Source: Rhodoferax antarcticus ANT.BR
Lineage (GTDB): Bacteria; Pseudomonadota; Gammaproteobacteria; Burkholderiales; Burkholderiaceae_C
DNA: 64,000 bases
Reading direction: 5' to 3'
NCBI RefSeq assembly: GCF_001938565.1
Contig: NZ_MSYM01000007.1
Span: forward strand, 248,001-312,000
Positions 1 through 7,989 of the stretch are shown here, one piece after another. The notes under the pieces are model-generated. The model did not search any database. It was not told where the DNA came from and saw only the letters and a program-made list of their open reading frames with translations. The first letter of the stretch is position 1, and each line of letters starts with the position of its first letter. Position numbers and translations under genes: made by a program.

Positions 1-576
1 CTTTTTGATGGCGTAGTAAGCCACGTAGTCGGGAAAGTCGCGCATCAGTCGGGTGGCCAGCACGCTCAGGTCGCGCGCAGAGGTGGTGTGACCCGCTGCA
101 GTCAGGCCTTCGGGGTTTTTATAGCCGGTGGATGTCATACCCAACACCTTGGCCTGCGCGTTCATCATTTCGACGAAGCGCTCGACACTGCCGCCGACAC
201 CTTCTGCCAGCGCTATGGTGGCGTCGTTGCCACTTTGCACAATCATGCCTTTGATCAAGTCTTCCACTGGCACCTGCATCTTGGGGTCAATGAACATGCG
301 CGAGCCGGGCATTTTCCAGGCGCGCTCGCTCACGGGTAGGGTTTGCTTGAGGTCGATTTTTTTGTTGCGCAGGGCGTCAAATACCAAATAGGCGGTCATC
401 AGCTTGGTCAGCGACGCGGGCTCTATGGCCATGTCGATGTCTTTTTGCGCCAGTATCTGGTTCGCCGTGACATCCAACAACAGGTAAGAACGCGCTGCAA
501 TTTCAGGCGTTTGCGGGGTTTGGGCGGCTACCGACAAGGCGACCCAAGCAACCAAAGTGACGAGAATTTTTTTCAT
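1..576 (-). CDS. dacA: D-alanyl-D-alanine carboxypeptidase, PBP5/6 type (3' end outside window)
   Basis: Penicillin-binding protein that trims the terminal D-Ala from peptidoglycan pentapeptides in the periplasm. Only the first 192 residues are in the window; the gene runs off the left edge. Residues 1-18 form a Sec signal peptide (MKK, a hydrophobic stretch, then VAAQ). The serine-enzyme motif SLTK lies at residues 55-58 and the second motif SGN at 115-117; the KTG motif would lie beyond the edge. The ATG at 576 is the only start that gives the signal peptide. The palindromic repeat at 634-672 separates it from the next gene, so it probably has its own promoter. Family assignment is secure; the paralogue letter (dacA or dacC) is not. 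Confidence 0.93.
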   Translation of the reverse strand, partial: MKKILVTLVAWVALSVAAQTPQTPEIAARSYLLLDVTANQILAQKDIDMAIEPASLTKLMTAYLVFDALRNKKIDLKQTLPVSERAWKMPGSRMFIDPKMQVPVEDLIKGMIVQSGNDATIALAEGVGGSVERFVEMMNAQAKVLGMTSTGYKNPEGLTAAGHTTSARDLSVLATRLMRDFPDYVAYYAIKK

Positions 577-633
577 GAAGATGAGGTTAAAAGCGGCAAT
601 CAAGCCAGCTTTGAATTGAATACACTATGATTT

Positions 634-672
634 AAATAGCTACTAACCCTTTAAGTATAAGGGCTAGACGCC
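634..672 (+). repeat. palindromic intergenic repeat, copy 1
   Basis: Matches the window-wide consensus ATAGCTGCTAGCGCTTTAT followed by ccATAAGGGCTAGAGGCC. The inner part (CTAGC..CTT.AT / ATAAG.GCTAG) is an imperfect palindrome that can fold as a hairpin. It occupies most of the gap between dacA and the 2Fe-2S protein gene. Confidence 0.8.
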
Positions 673-702
673 AATAATGGCAACAGTGCCAATGAATACC
701 GT

Positions 703-1080
703 CTAACGCCCCAGATAGGCCGGTGTCAGCAAACGCTCAACCACTTGGCCATTTTTCAGGTGTGACTCGACGATTTCATCGATGTCGCTGGCATCGACAT
801 AGCTGTACCAAACGGCCTCGGGGTAGACCACTGCCACCGGACCGGCAGTACAGCGGTCCAGGCAACCTGCCTTGCTGACACGCACCTGCCCGGGGCCGGA
901 CAGCGCGGCAGCCTTGATTTGCAATTTGCAGCGCTCAAAAGCCGCCAGCGCGTCACGCTGGGCGCAACAAGCTTCGCCGTTTTGACGCTCGTTGGTACAG
1001 AAAAAAATATGCCTCTGAAAATAACTCGCAGTCGGCGCGCTTTCTGCCGGAACCGCTTCGGGAGATGTGGAATGGGTCAT
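703..1080 (-). CDS. small thioredoxin-like [2Fe-2S] ferredoxin-domain protein
   Basis: A 125-residue cytosolic protein of the thioredoxin-like [2Fe-2S] ferredoxin family. The cluster ligands are visible as Cys28 within FFCTNERQNGEACC, the following Cys pair, and the CLDRC motif around residues 73-77. The spacing matches this family rather than plant-type ferredoxins. The physiological partner is unknown. It lies 9 bases downstream of the VanZ-like gene on the same strand, so the two are probably co-transcribed. Its stop codon is TAG, which matters for the question of amber codons elsewhere in the window. The first 20 residues are polar and poorly conserved, so a later start is possible. Confidence 0.85.
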   Translation of the reverse strand: MTHSTSPEAVPAESAPTASYFQRHIFFCTNERQNGEACCAQRDALAAFERCKLQIKAAALSGPGQVRVSKAGCLDRCTAGPVAVVYPEAVWYSYVDASDIDEIVESHLKNGQVVERLLTPAYLGR

Positions 1081-1089
1081 ATCAAGATT

Positions 1090-2190
1090 TTAGGCCGCTG
1101 ACTCTTTTCCCCACAGCCGGGCGAGTACATACCAAAGTGCTGCGAACGGCCACAACCAGCCTAGCCACTGCGCCAGCCCATGGAAGCGGATAAAGCGCCC
1201 CTGCTCCCAGAGGAAAAGGGTTTGCTCAAAGTACGGATCCATCGCACCCTGGTTGATCAGGCTCAGGTCAACGCCCAACGCCAGCACAGCCAGCGCCGCG
1301 GCCGCGCGCCCAGGCAACCACAGCAGTAACACCAGCAGCACCAGTGCGCTCACCAATGCGCCGCGCACCCAAACATCAAACCAGCTCCAAGCGTGTTCTG
1401 GGCCGAAGCTCAGAGTGGCGCTCAGGGCGGTGACGCCTACGCCAAAAGCCGCAAGCCACAGCAGAAACCACAGCCGTTTAGCGCCACGGCGAATGATGCA
1501 GTACCCCAGCAAGCCCGGAATCACCAGCCCCAGCAAGGCACACAGCCACTGTGTCACCGGCAAAAGTGACTGCAGTTCAATCTCGCGCACGGGCAACCAT
1601 TCCAAAAAAGGGCTGCCTGCCAGCACATCTGCCAACGCCGCCTCCAGGCGCTCCAGCACCTGACCCAGGCCCCACGGAACGGTCGTCGGAAACAACAAAG
1701 CCACTGGCCACAACGCCAGCAACACCAGTGCACCGCGCGCATCCGGCACAAACCAGCTGGCGCGAAAACGACTCCAACGCTGTAACACCCCGAGTTTTTC
1801 CAGGCCCCAAGCTGACATCGCCCCCAGCGCTGCACCCAGAATGTTCAGCACTAGGTCCAAATTAGACGGAACTCGATCCGGCAGGTAAATTTGCAAGGCT
1901 TCCATGGCCAGCGACAGCACGAACGCAGCCGGTACGGCCAGCCAAATCATCCAGCGCAGGTGACGCGTGCGCAGCGCGCCCAGCGTCAGAAAAAAACCGA
2001 TCGGCCCATAACCCAACACGTTCGAGACAACATCAAAACCTGTCCAGTACTTGGGCCACGGTGCGCTCAGGAAAAGCCAGGCCGAGACGCCTTGGTCGCG
2101 CCAATAGGCAAACGGATACAGGCTGGCATAGACGATCAGGCCTGCATACACCAGCGCCAGCGGCCATGCCGAAGTCTTGTGCATCGGCAC
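1090..2190 (-). CDS. VanZ-like family membrane protein
   Basis: A 366-residue polytopic membrane protein. The N-terminal part (about residues 10-130) has the VanZ-like pattern: a first helix ending SLYPFAYW, then DVVSNVLGYGPIGFFL and a third region with LPDRVPSNLDLVLN. The second half adds further hydrophobic helices and is not recognisable beyond being membranous. VanZ-like proteins have no settled general function; the prototype gives low-level teicoplanin resistance. The first codon is GTG at 2190, with an ATG two codons later at 2184. No clear ribosome-binding site decides between them. The terminator hairpin at 2261-2280 lies upstream and isolates this gene from the small RNA. Confidence 0.8.
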   Translation of the reverse strand: MPMHKTSAWPLALVYAGLIVYASLYPFAYWRDQGVSAWLFLSAPWPKYWTGFDVVSNVLGYGPIGFFLTLGALRTRHLRWMIWLAVPAAFVLSLAMEALQIYLPDRVPSNLDLVLNILGAALGAMSAWGLEKLGVLQRWSRFRASWFVPDARGALVLLALWPVALLFPTTVPWGLGQVLERLEAALADVLAGSPFLEWLPVREIELQSLLPVTQWLCALLGLVIPGLLGYCIIRRGAKRLWFLLWLAAFGVGVTALSATLSFGPEHAWSWFDVWVRGALVSALVLLVLLLWLPGRAAAALAVLALGVDLSLINQGAMDPYFEQTLFLWEQGRFIRFHGLAQWLGWLWPFAALWYVLARLWGKESAA

Positions 2191-2252
2191 GTCGGGTTCA
2201 CCGGGTAGAGGTTGCAGGCATTTGGTCAGTTTAGGATAGAAAACCTAAGCGC

Positions 2253-2353
2253 AAAAAAAACCCCAGTCCGAAGACTGGGGCGATAAGCCTATTTGCTGTC
2301 ACACATCAAGGCCCCGCTCAGGGAGGAAAAGCGGGGAGCAGTAAACTGCCCGG
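2253..2353 (-). ncRNA. probable small RNA with CCUCC loop, divergent from hemB
   Basis: No protein gene ends here, yet the minus strand carries a complete transcription unit of about 100 nt. There is a promoter (TTGAAA at 2387-2382, 16-base spacer, TTAAAT at 2365-2360), a first hairpin (2312-2317 with 2331-2336) whose loop reads UUUUCCUCCCUGA, and a strong intrinsic terminator: CCCCAGUC-UUCG-GACUGGGG followed by eight U. The loop contains the anti-Shine-Dalgarno core CCUCC. From memory this resembles a betaproteobacterial small-RNA family described as toxic when cloned in E. coli; that match was not checked. The alternative is an unrelated regulatory RNA. Confidence 0.7.
2261..2280 (-). terminator. 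intrinsic terminator of the small RNA
   Basis: Perfect 8-bp GC-rich stem, UUCG tetraloop, then a run of eight T on the minus strand (2260-2253). Confidence 0.9.
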
Positions 2354-2359
2354 TTCGTA

Positions 2360-2387
2360 ATTTAACAAAAATTTTTCCTTGTTTCAA
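2360..2387 (-). promoter_or_regulatory. sigma-70-type promoter for the small RNA
   Basis: TTGAAA (2387-2382) and TTAAAT (2365-2360) separated by 16 bases. The predicted start is near 2353. It faces away from hemB, so the two units share an AT-rich divergent region. Confidence 0.65.
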
Positions 2388-2403
2388 GTCAAGCAAAAAA
2401 TAA

Positions 2404-3453
<1,050 letters not shown>

Positions 3454-3456
<3 letters not shown>

Positions 3457-3492
3457 TAGCTGCTAGCGCTTTATCCATAAGGGCTAGAGGCC
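3454..3492 (+). repeat. palindromic intergenic repeat, copy 2
   Basis: Near-consensus copy that begins at the TAA stop codon of hemB, so the repeat provides the end of the reading frame. The hairpin would form in the hemB 3' untranslated region. Confidence 0.85.
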
Positions 3493-3516
3493 ATTTTCTT
3501 ATATATTTGAACTGAC

Positions 3517-4671
3517 ATGCAGGTCTTTCTCATTCACGGCACCAGTGTTCGCCTAGACCAGGCGCCACAGTTGGAGACCTTGCGTCTGCCGGAGCACGGG
3601 TTTCTGTGGCTGTCTTGCTCACTGGAGGAGTTGAAGCACGGGCACAGTGCGCTGCAAGCCACGTTGCAGCGCCTGTGCGGCGTGCAACTGGTGGACTTGC
3701 ATGTGTCGGATTTGCTCAACGAGCAGTTGCCTTCCAGCTACGACTTCACCTCTGACTATGACCTGCTGGTGTTTCGTCGTCTGGCAGAAGCCAGCACCGC
3801 AGAAGAGGCGTCCACGGCCCAGCCGCAACCCCCGCCCAAGCGTGGTGGGCCACCAATTTTGCGGCGCATTGACACCAGCGCAGTGGGTTTTGTGGTGTTT
3901 GACCGGGTGCTGCTTTCGGTTCACCCCGAAGACGGTGCCTTGCGCGACAGCTATGTGCAGCGCCTGCTCAGCGCGGGCAGCGCCCAGGTGAGCGCCCAGA
4001 TCAGCGATGCTGGCATGGTGCCCGATGGCCATTCTGCTGGCGCGCGCGGCGTGCCTGGCAGCCCGGCCGACCTGATGCTGCGCATCGTCAGCCACATGGT
4101 GGACGGTTTTCTGGCCTTGCGTCGCGAGCTCAGCCGCCAGCTTGAGCGCTGGCAAACCGAGCTCATCAACCCCAGGGCACGCTTTGCCAACTGGAGCACC
4201 CTGCTCGACGCGCGCAAAGCGCTGCACCAGTTGGACGACATTTGTGACGACCAGCGTGATGCCATGCAGGACTGGACCGAGGCCCTAAAAACTTGGTCCG
4301 ACGCCGACAGCACGCTCACCCCGAAAGAGCGCGACATGCTGCAAGTGCGCAGCCGCGACGTGCTGGAACACATTGACCGCGTCGTACAACATGTGCGCCA
4401 GCTGGAGCAAAACGCCGAAACGGCGGTGCAAATTCACTTCAACGCACAAAGTCATCGCGCCAATGAGATCATGCGCACGCTCACCGTGCTGACCGCCATT
4501 TTTCTACCCCTGAACCTGATTGCTGGTATTTTTGGCATGAACTTTGACTCCATTCCCCTGTTGAACCGCGCCAACGGCTTCTGGTTGACCCTGGGCGCCA
4601 TGGGGCTGATTGCCGGCGGTCTGGCGTTATTTTTCTGGCGCAAGCGCTACCTTGAGCGCTCAGCGCGATAA
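3517..4671 (+). CDS. CorA-family divalent cation transporter
   Basis: A 384-residue inner-membrane protein of the CorA metal ion transporter superfamily. A long soluble N-terminal domain (residues 1-310) contains helical segments rich in Arg, Glu and Gln. Two transmembrane helices follow near residues 317-337 and 355-373. The signature GMN motif is at 340-342 (GIFGMNFDS) at the end of the first helix, as expected for the pore. The substrate may be Mg2+, Co2+ or Zn2+: within the wider superfamily the ZntB branch exports zinc, and sequence alone does not separate them. The next gene begins 5 bases after its stop, which suggests co-transcription. Confidence 0.9.
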   Translation: MQVFLIHGTSVRLDQAPQLETLRLPEHGFLWLSCSLEELKHGHSALQATLQRLCGVQLVDLHVSDLLNEQLPSSYDFTSDYDLLVFRRLAEASTAEEASTAQPQPPPKRGGPPILRRIDTSAVGFVVFDRVLLSVHPEDGALRDSYVQRLLSAGSAQVSAQISDAGMVPDGHSAGARGVPGSPADLMLRIVSHMVDGFLALRRELSRQLERWQTELINPRARFANWSTLLDARKALHQLDDICDDQRDAMQDWTEALKTWSDADSTLTPKERDMLQVRSRDVLEHIDRVVQHVRQLEQNAETAVQIHFNAQSHRANEIMRTLTVLTAIFLPLNLIAGIFGMNFDSIPLLNRANGFWLTLGAMGLIAGGLALFFWRKRYLERSAR

Positions 4672-4675
4672 CCTG

Positions 4676-5584
4676 ATGAAGATGCTTATGGCTGCTCTGC
4701 TCTTGGCTCTGGCCGCTTGGCTTTTATGGACACCCGACATGGATCGCGCCACGCTGGAGCGCCGCTATCTGGCCGACCCTGCCGACATGATGATGATGCA
4801 GGGCATCAATTTGCACGTGCGCGACACCGGCCCGCGCAACGCACCGGCGGTGCTGATGGTGCATGGCATGGGTGGCAGCCTGCACAGTTGGGAGCCGTGG
4901 GCGCAGGCGATGGCGCCAGAGCTGCGGGTGATTCGCCTGGACTTGCCCGGCAGCGGCCTGAGCAGCCCGGACCCGACTGGCGACTACTCCGATCAACGCT
5001 CGATTGACGTCATTTTGGCGCTGATGGACCATCTGCAGCTTGAGAAAGCCAGCGTCGTCGGCCATTCGATCGGCGGGCGCATGGCCTGGAGGCTGGCCGC
5101 CACCCACCCCGAGCGGGTGAACAAACTGGTGCTGGTCGCCCCAGACGGCTTTGCCAGCCCGGGGTTTGAATACGCCAAGCCAGTCGACGTACCAAGCGTC
5201 CTGCAGCTCATGCGCTACGCGCTGCCGAAATGGTTACTGCGGATGAACCTGAAACCCGCTTATGCCAATGACAGCGCCATGACCGACGAGCGCATCACGC
5301 GCTACTACGAACTGATGCTGGCCCCCGGCGCGCGGGAAGCGCTGATCAAACGCATGCAACAAACCATGCTGACCGACCCGCTGCCCTTGCTTATACGCAT
5401 CACGGCGCCGACCCTGCTGGTCTGGGGCAAGCAAGACGCGATGATCCCGTTTAGTAACGCGGCCAACTACACCAGCGCCATTGCAGGCAGCCAACTGGTG
5501 GCGCTTGACGGCGTGGGGCACCTGCCGCAGGAAGAGGCCGCCGAGGCGTCACTGCCAGCCGTCAAGGCTTTTTTGCTTCAATAA
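4676..5584 (+). CDS. alpha/beta-fold hydrolase with N-terminal membrane anchor
   Basis: A 302-residue alpha/beta hydrolase. Residues 1-18 form a hydrophobic N-terminal segment that may be a signal anchor. The oxyanion segment MVHGMGGSLHSW is followed by the nucleophile Ser131 in GHSIGG; the likely acid is Asp254 (GKQDAM) and the base is His282 (GVGHLPQ). The nearest families are lipase/esterase and meta-cleavage-type hydrolases, and the substrate cannot be told from the sequence. An in-frame start 66 bases upstream lies inside the transporter gene and lacks the hydrophobic N-terminus, so the ATG at 4676 is preferred. It ends directly before repeat copy 3. Confidence 0.85.
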   Translation: MKMLMAALLLALAAWLLWTPDMDRATLERRYLADPADMMMMQGINLHVRDTGPRNAPAVLMVHGMGGSLHSWEPWAQAMAPELRVIRLDLPGSGLSSPDPTGDYSDQRSIDVILALMDHLQLEKASVVGHSIGGRMAWRLAATHPERVNKLVLVAPDGFASPGFEYAKPVDVPSVLQLMRYALPKWLLRMNLKPAYANDSAMTDERITRYYELMLAPGAREALIKRMQQTMLTDPLPLLIRITAPTLLVWGKQDAMIPFSNAANYTSAIAGSQLVALDGVGHLPQEEAAEASLPAVKAFLLQ

Positions 5585-5622
5585 AAATAGCTATCAGCGC
5601 TTTGTTGATAAGGGCTAGAGCC
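5585..5622 (+). repeat. palindromic intergenic repeat, copy 3
   Basis: Begins right after the TAA of the hydrolase gene. The left arm is ATAGCTATCAGCGCTTT and the right arm is ATAAGGGCTAGAGCC. Confidence 0.85.
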
Positions 5623-5950
5623 TAATTTTCTCTAAAGGTTTTAGTCTGCGCTGTCGCGATGGTAGCGACGCCTCACGACTCCTGATTTTGTCGTTTAGCA
5701 CCTGATTGGCCATGGCTGCGTGTGCGCCAAGGCGGCTGATTCTGACTGCGCTAGCGGGGGCGTGATGCCAGACGGATTGATGAAACCGTGTCCCATATTA
5801 GGAAACCGGCGGGCGTGCCGAGCGCCAAGCGCCCACAACGTTAAATGCGCGTTTCCACATAAGTTATCTCTTAAATCAATATAAATCAATGACTTATAGC
5901 GATTACAGCCCTATGTAACGCAAGGTTCAAACCGGCCCGGGGAAACCCGT
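5623..5950. other. non-coding stretch upstream of the apbE-rnf operon
   Basis: I see no credible gene. A 64-codon frame on the minus strand (5695-5889) has no recognisable protein features. The last 80 bases turn AT-rich and contain two direct TTGATTTA-like words (minus strand, about 5873-5891). I looked for an inverted TTGAT-N4-ATCAA Fnr site and did not find one. Confidence 0.6.
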
Positions 5951-5951
5951 A

Positions 5952-6000
5952 GTGAACTTAAAATGTTCACAAATGTTCGCAACTGCGCACAATTGTTTAC
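5952..6000 (+). promoter_or_regulatory. tandem decamer array and dyad in front of apbE
   Basis: Positions 5961-6000 divide into four consecutive 10-base units. The first two are AAATGTTCAC and AAATGTTCGC; the third and fourth fit the looser pattern AAxTGxxxAC. One repeat per helical turn is typical of cooperative protein binding. In addition GTGAAC (5952-5957) and GTTCAC (5965-5970) form a dyad with a 7-base spacer. The array ends just before the ribosome-binding site of apbE, so a repressor or attenuating factor for the whole operon is plausible. The binding protein is unknown. Confidence 0.5.
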
Positions 6001-6011
6001 AGGGGATTCGG

Positions 6012-7013
6012 ATGCGTCGCCGTTCTTTGCTTTCTGCTTCACTTGGCCTGGGTACCTTGGCAGGGTTGGGCTATGTCGGTGTCAACCGCATCGCGCCGTC
6101 TGGGCTTGCACTGCATGCAGGCTCGGCGCAGGCTTTTGGCACCACCGTGACGATTCAGGTGCTGCACCCGGACCCGGCGAGCGCTCAGGCCGCCATTACC
6201 GCCGCTTTGCAGCAGGTCAGCCTGGTGGATGCCCTGATGAGTGTGCACCAGCCGCGCAGCCAGGTCTACCAACTCAACGCCCAGGGCCAACTGAACCATC
6301 CCGACCCGCACCTCTTGGCGGTGCTGACGTATGCCAGGCAGCTCTCTAACCAGACCGGCGGCGCGTTTGACATCACCGTTCAGCCCCTGTGGCAAGCTTT
6401 CAGCCAAGCGCAGGCCAACGGGCAACTGCCTGAACCACTGGCCCTGGCACGGGTCCGGGCGCTGGTCAACTGGCAGGGTGTCACGACGCAACCCGATCAG
6501 ATTGAACTGGCAGCGCCGGGCATGGCCATCACCCTGAATGGACTGGCCCAAGGCTACGCAGTTGATCTGGCGCTGGCGGCATTGCGCGCCAAGGGCGTGG
6601 CACACGCCCTGCTGGATACCGGCGAGTTTGGCGTCATTGGCACCAAGGGCAGCGATCAGCCCTGGGTTCTGGGCATCAAGAACCCGCGGCAAACGGATGC
6701 ATTGACAGCCCGGGTGCCGATGGACGGTCGCGCCCTCTGCACCTCAGGCGACTACGAAACCTTCTTCAGCGCTGACTTCAGCCACCACCATATTTTTGAC
6801 CCCGCAACCGGCTACTCACCCACCCCGCTGGCCAGTGTCAGCGTGTTGGCCCCCACCGGCATGATGGCCGACGGCCTGTCCACCGCCTTCATGGTGCTTG
6901 GCGCTGACAAGGCGCTGGCACTGGCGGCCCGCCTGCCGCGAGTTGATGCGCTGCTGATTCACAAGAACGGCAGCCAGCAGAGAACTGCCGATTTCCCTGA
7001 GCTGTCAGCCTGA
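6012..7013 (+). CDS. apbE: FAD:protein FMN transferase, ApbE family
   Basis: Attaches FMN through a phosphoester bond to Thr in the D-x-x-S-G-A-T motif of Rnf/Nqr subunits, outside the inner membrane. The protein has 333 residues. The N-terminus MRRRSLLSASLGLG resembles a Tat-type or lipoprotein signal. The ApbE domain spans about residues 40-330, with the family segments DALMSVHQPRSQVYQLN, GGAFDITVQP and LLDTGEFGVIGTKG, where the usual GG is partly altered. ATG at 6012 has AGGGG upstream; a GTG 60 bases earlier would add unrelated residues overlapping the decamer array. It opens the rnf operon, where its substrates RnfD (T185) and RnfG (T198) are encoded. Confidence 0.92.
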   Translation: MRRRSLLSASLGLGTLAGLGYVGVNRIAPSGLALHAGSAQAFGTTVTIQVLHPDPASAQAAITAALQQVSLVDALMSVHQPRSQVYQLNAQGQLNHPDPHLLAVLTYARQLSNQTGGAFDITVQPLWQAFSQAQANGQLPEPLALARVRALVNWQGVTTQPDQIELAAPGMAITLNGLAQGYAVDLALAALRAKGVAHALLDTGEFGVIGTKGSDQPWVLGIKNPRQTDALTARVPMDGRALCTSGDYETFFSADFSHHHIFDPATGYSPTPLASVSVLAPTGMMADGLSTAFMVLGADKALALAARLPRVDALLIHKNGSQQRTADFPELSA

Positions 7014-7021
7014 ACACGGCT

Positions 7022-7933
7022 TTGACTGAACTTGATACTTTAGGAGCGCATACGTTAGCACTAGCTGGAACCATTGGCAGCGCAGGCCTATTTATGGCCG
7101 CGCTAGGCCTGCTGCTGGCCGGTGTGCTGGCGTTTGCCAATCGCCGCCTGTTTGTTTTTGAAGACCCGCGCATTGATGCGGTCGAAGACCTGCTGCCCAA
7201 GTCCAACTGCGGCGCCTGCGGCTTGGCGGGCTGCCGTAATTTCGCCGAAAAAGTCATTTCCGGCGACATCACACCCGCGCAATGCACCGTGTGCAGTGCC
7301 GCCCAGGTGAGCGAGATTGCACATTTGCTGGGCGTGGACGAGGGCGATGTCGAGCGCCGGGTGGCGCGGCTGGCCTGTGCTGGCGGCAAACACGTGGCCT
7401 ACACCCGGGCACGCTACGCTGGTTTGTCTACCTGCCGTGCAGCGGCGGTGGTCAGCGGCGGCGGCAAAGAATGTGTCTGGGGCTGCCTCGGGCTGGGTGA
7501 CTGCGTCACCGTCTGCAAACAAGGCGCTATTCACCTGGACCGCCACGGCCTGCCCGTGGTTGATCCGTCGAAGTGCACTGCCTGCAATGATTGTGTGGAG
7601 GTCTGCCCCAAAGGTTTGTTCTCCCTTCAGCCGGTCACCCGCAAACTGTGGATTGCCTGCCGCAACCGCGCCGATGGCGATGCCGCCGAAGCCGCCTGCG
7701 AGGTCGCCTGCACCGCCTGCGGCAAGTGCGTCGCCGATGCACCCCCTGGCCTGTTGACCGTGCGCAACAACCTGGTCGAAATCGACTACGACTGGCATGA
7801 CAAGGCCAGCCAAAGCCTGACAGATCGCTGCCCCACCGGTGCCATCGTCTGGTTTACCGACCCGGAATTGGGCGTGCGCGGACATTCCGCCAAAAAAATT
7901 CTGCGCAACGACCCGTTGCCCTTCAAAAACTAG
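7022..7933 (+). CDS. rnfB: Rnf complex subunit B, long multi-cluster type
   Basis: Ferredoxin-accepting iron-sulfur subunit of the Rnf complex. The protein has 303 residues: one N-terminal membrane helix (about 10-37), a [4Fe-4S] domain with Cys63, 66, 71 and 88 (NCGACGLAGC...C), then a ferredoxin region with cysteine groups starting near residues 151 (CVWGCLGLGDCVTVC), 185 (CTACNDCVEVCP) and 230 (CTACGKC), and a last Cys in DRCPTGAI. This is longer and richer in clusters than the roughly 190-residue RsxB/RnfB of E. coli and resembles RnfB of anaerobes. The start is TTG at 7022, 8 bases after apbE; ATG at 7094 would remove part of the helix. The stop is TAG. Confidence 0.92.
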   Translation: MTELDTLGAHTLALAGTIGSAGLFMAALGLLLAGVLAFANRRLFVFEDPRIDAVEDLLPKSNCGACGLAGCRNFAEKVISGDITPAQCTVCSAAQVSEIAHLLGVDEGDVERRVARLACAGGKHVAYTRARYAGLSTCRAAAVVSGGGKECVWGCLGLGDCVTVCKQGAIHLDRHGLPVVDPSKCTACNDCVEVCPKGLFSLQPVTRKLWIACRNRADGDAAEAACEVACTACGKCVADAPPGLLTVRNNLVEIDYDWHDKASQSLTDRCPTGAIVWFTDPELGVRGHSAKKILRNDPLPFKN

Positions 7934-7989
7934 CGCGGTGCGCCGACAGCCACCCCACCGATTCAACTATTTGCCCCAGGAATACCACC

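Noticed and set aside
5695..5889. 64-codon frame on the minus strand in the apbE upstream gap
   Set aside because: No ribosome-binding site, no recognisable protein and atypical codon use.
5872..5892. Fnr/Anr-type site upstream of the rnf operon
   Set aside because: The TTGAT words are direct, not inverted with a 4-base spacer, so the site does not fit the consensus.
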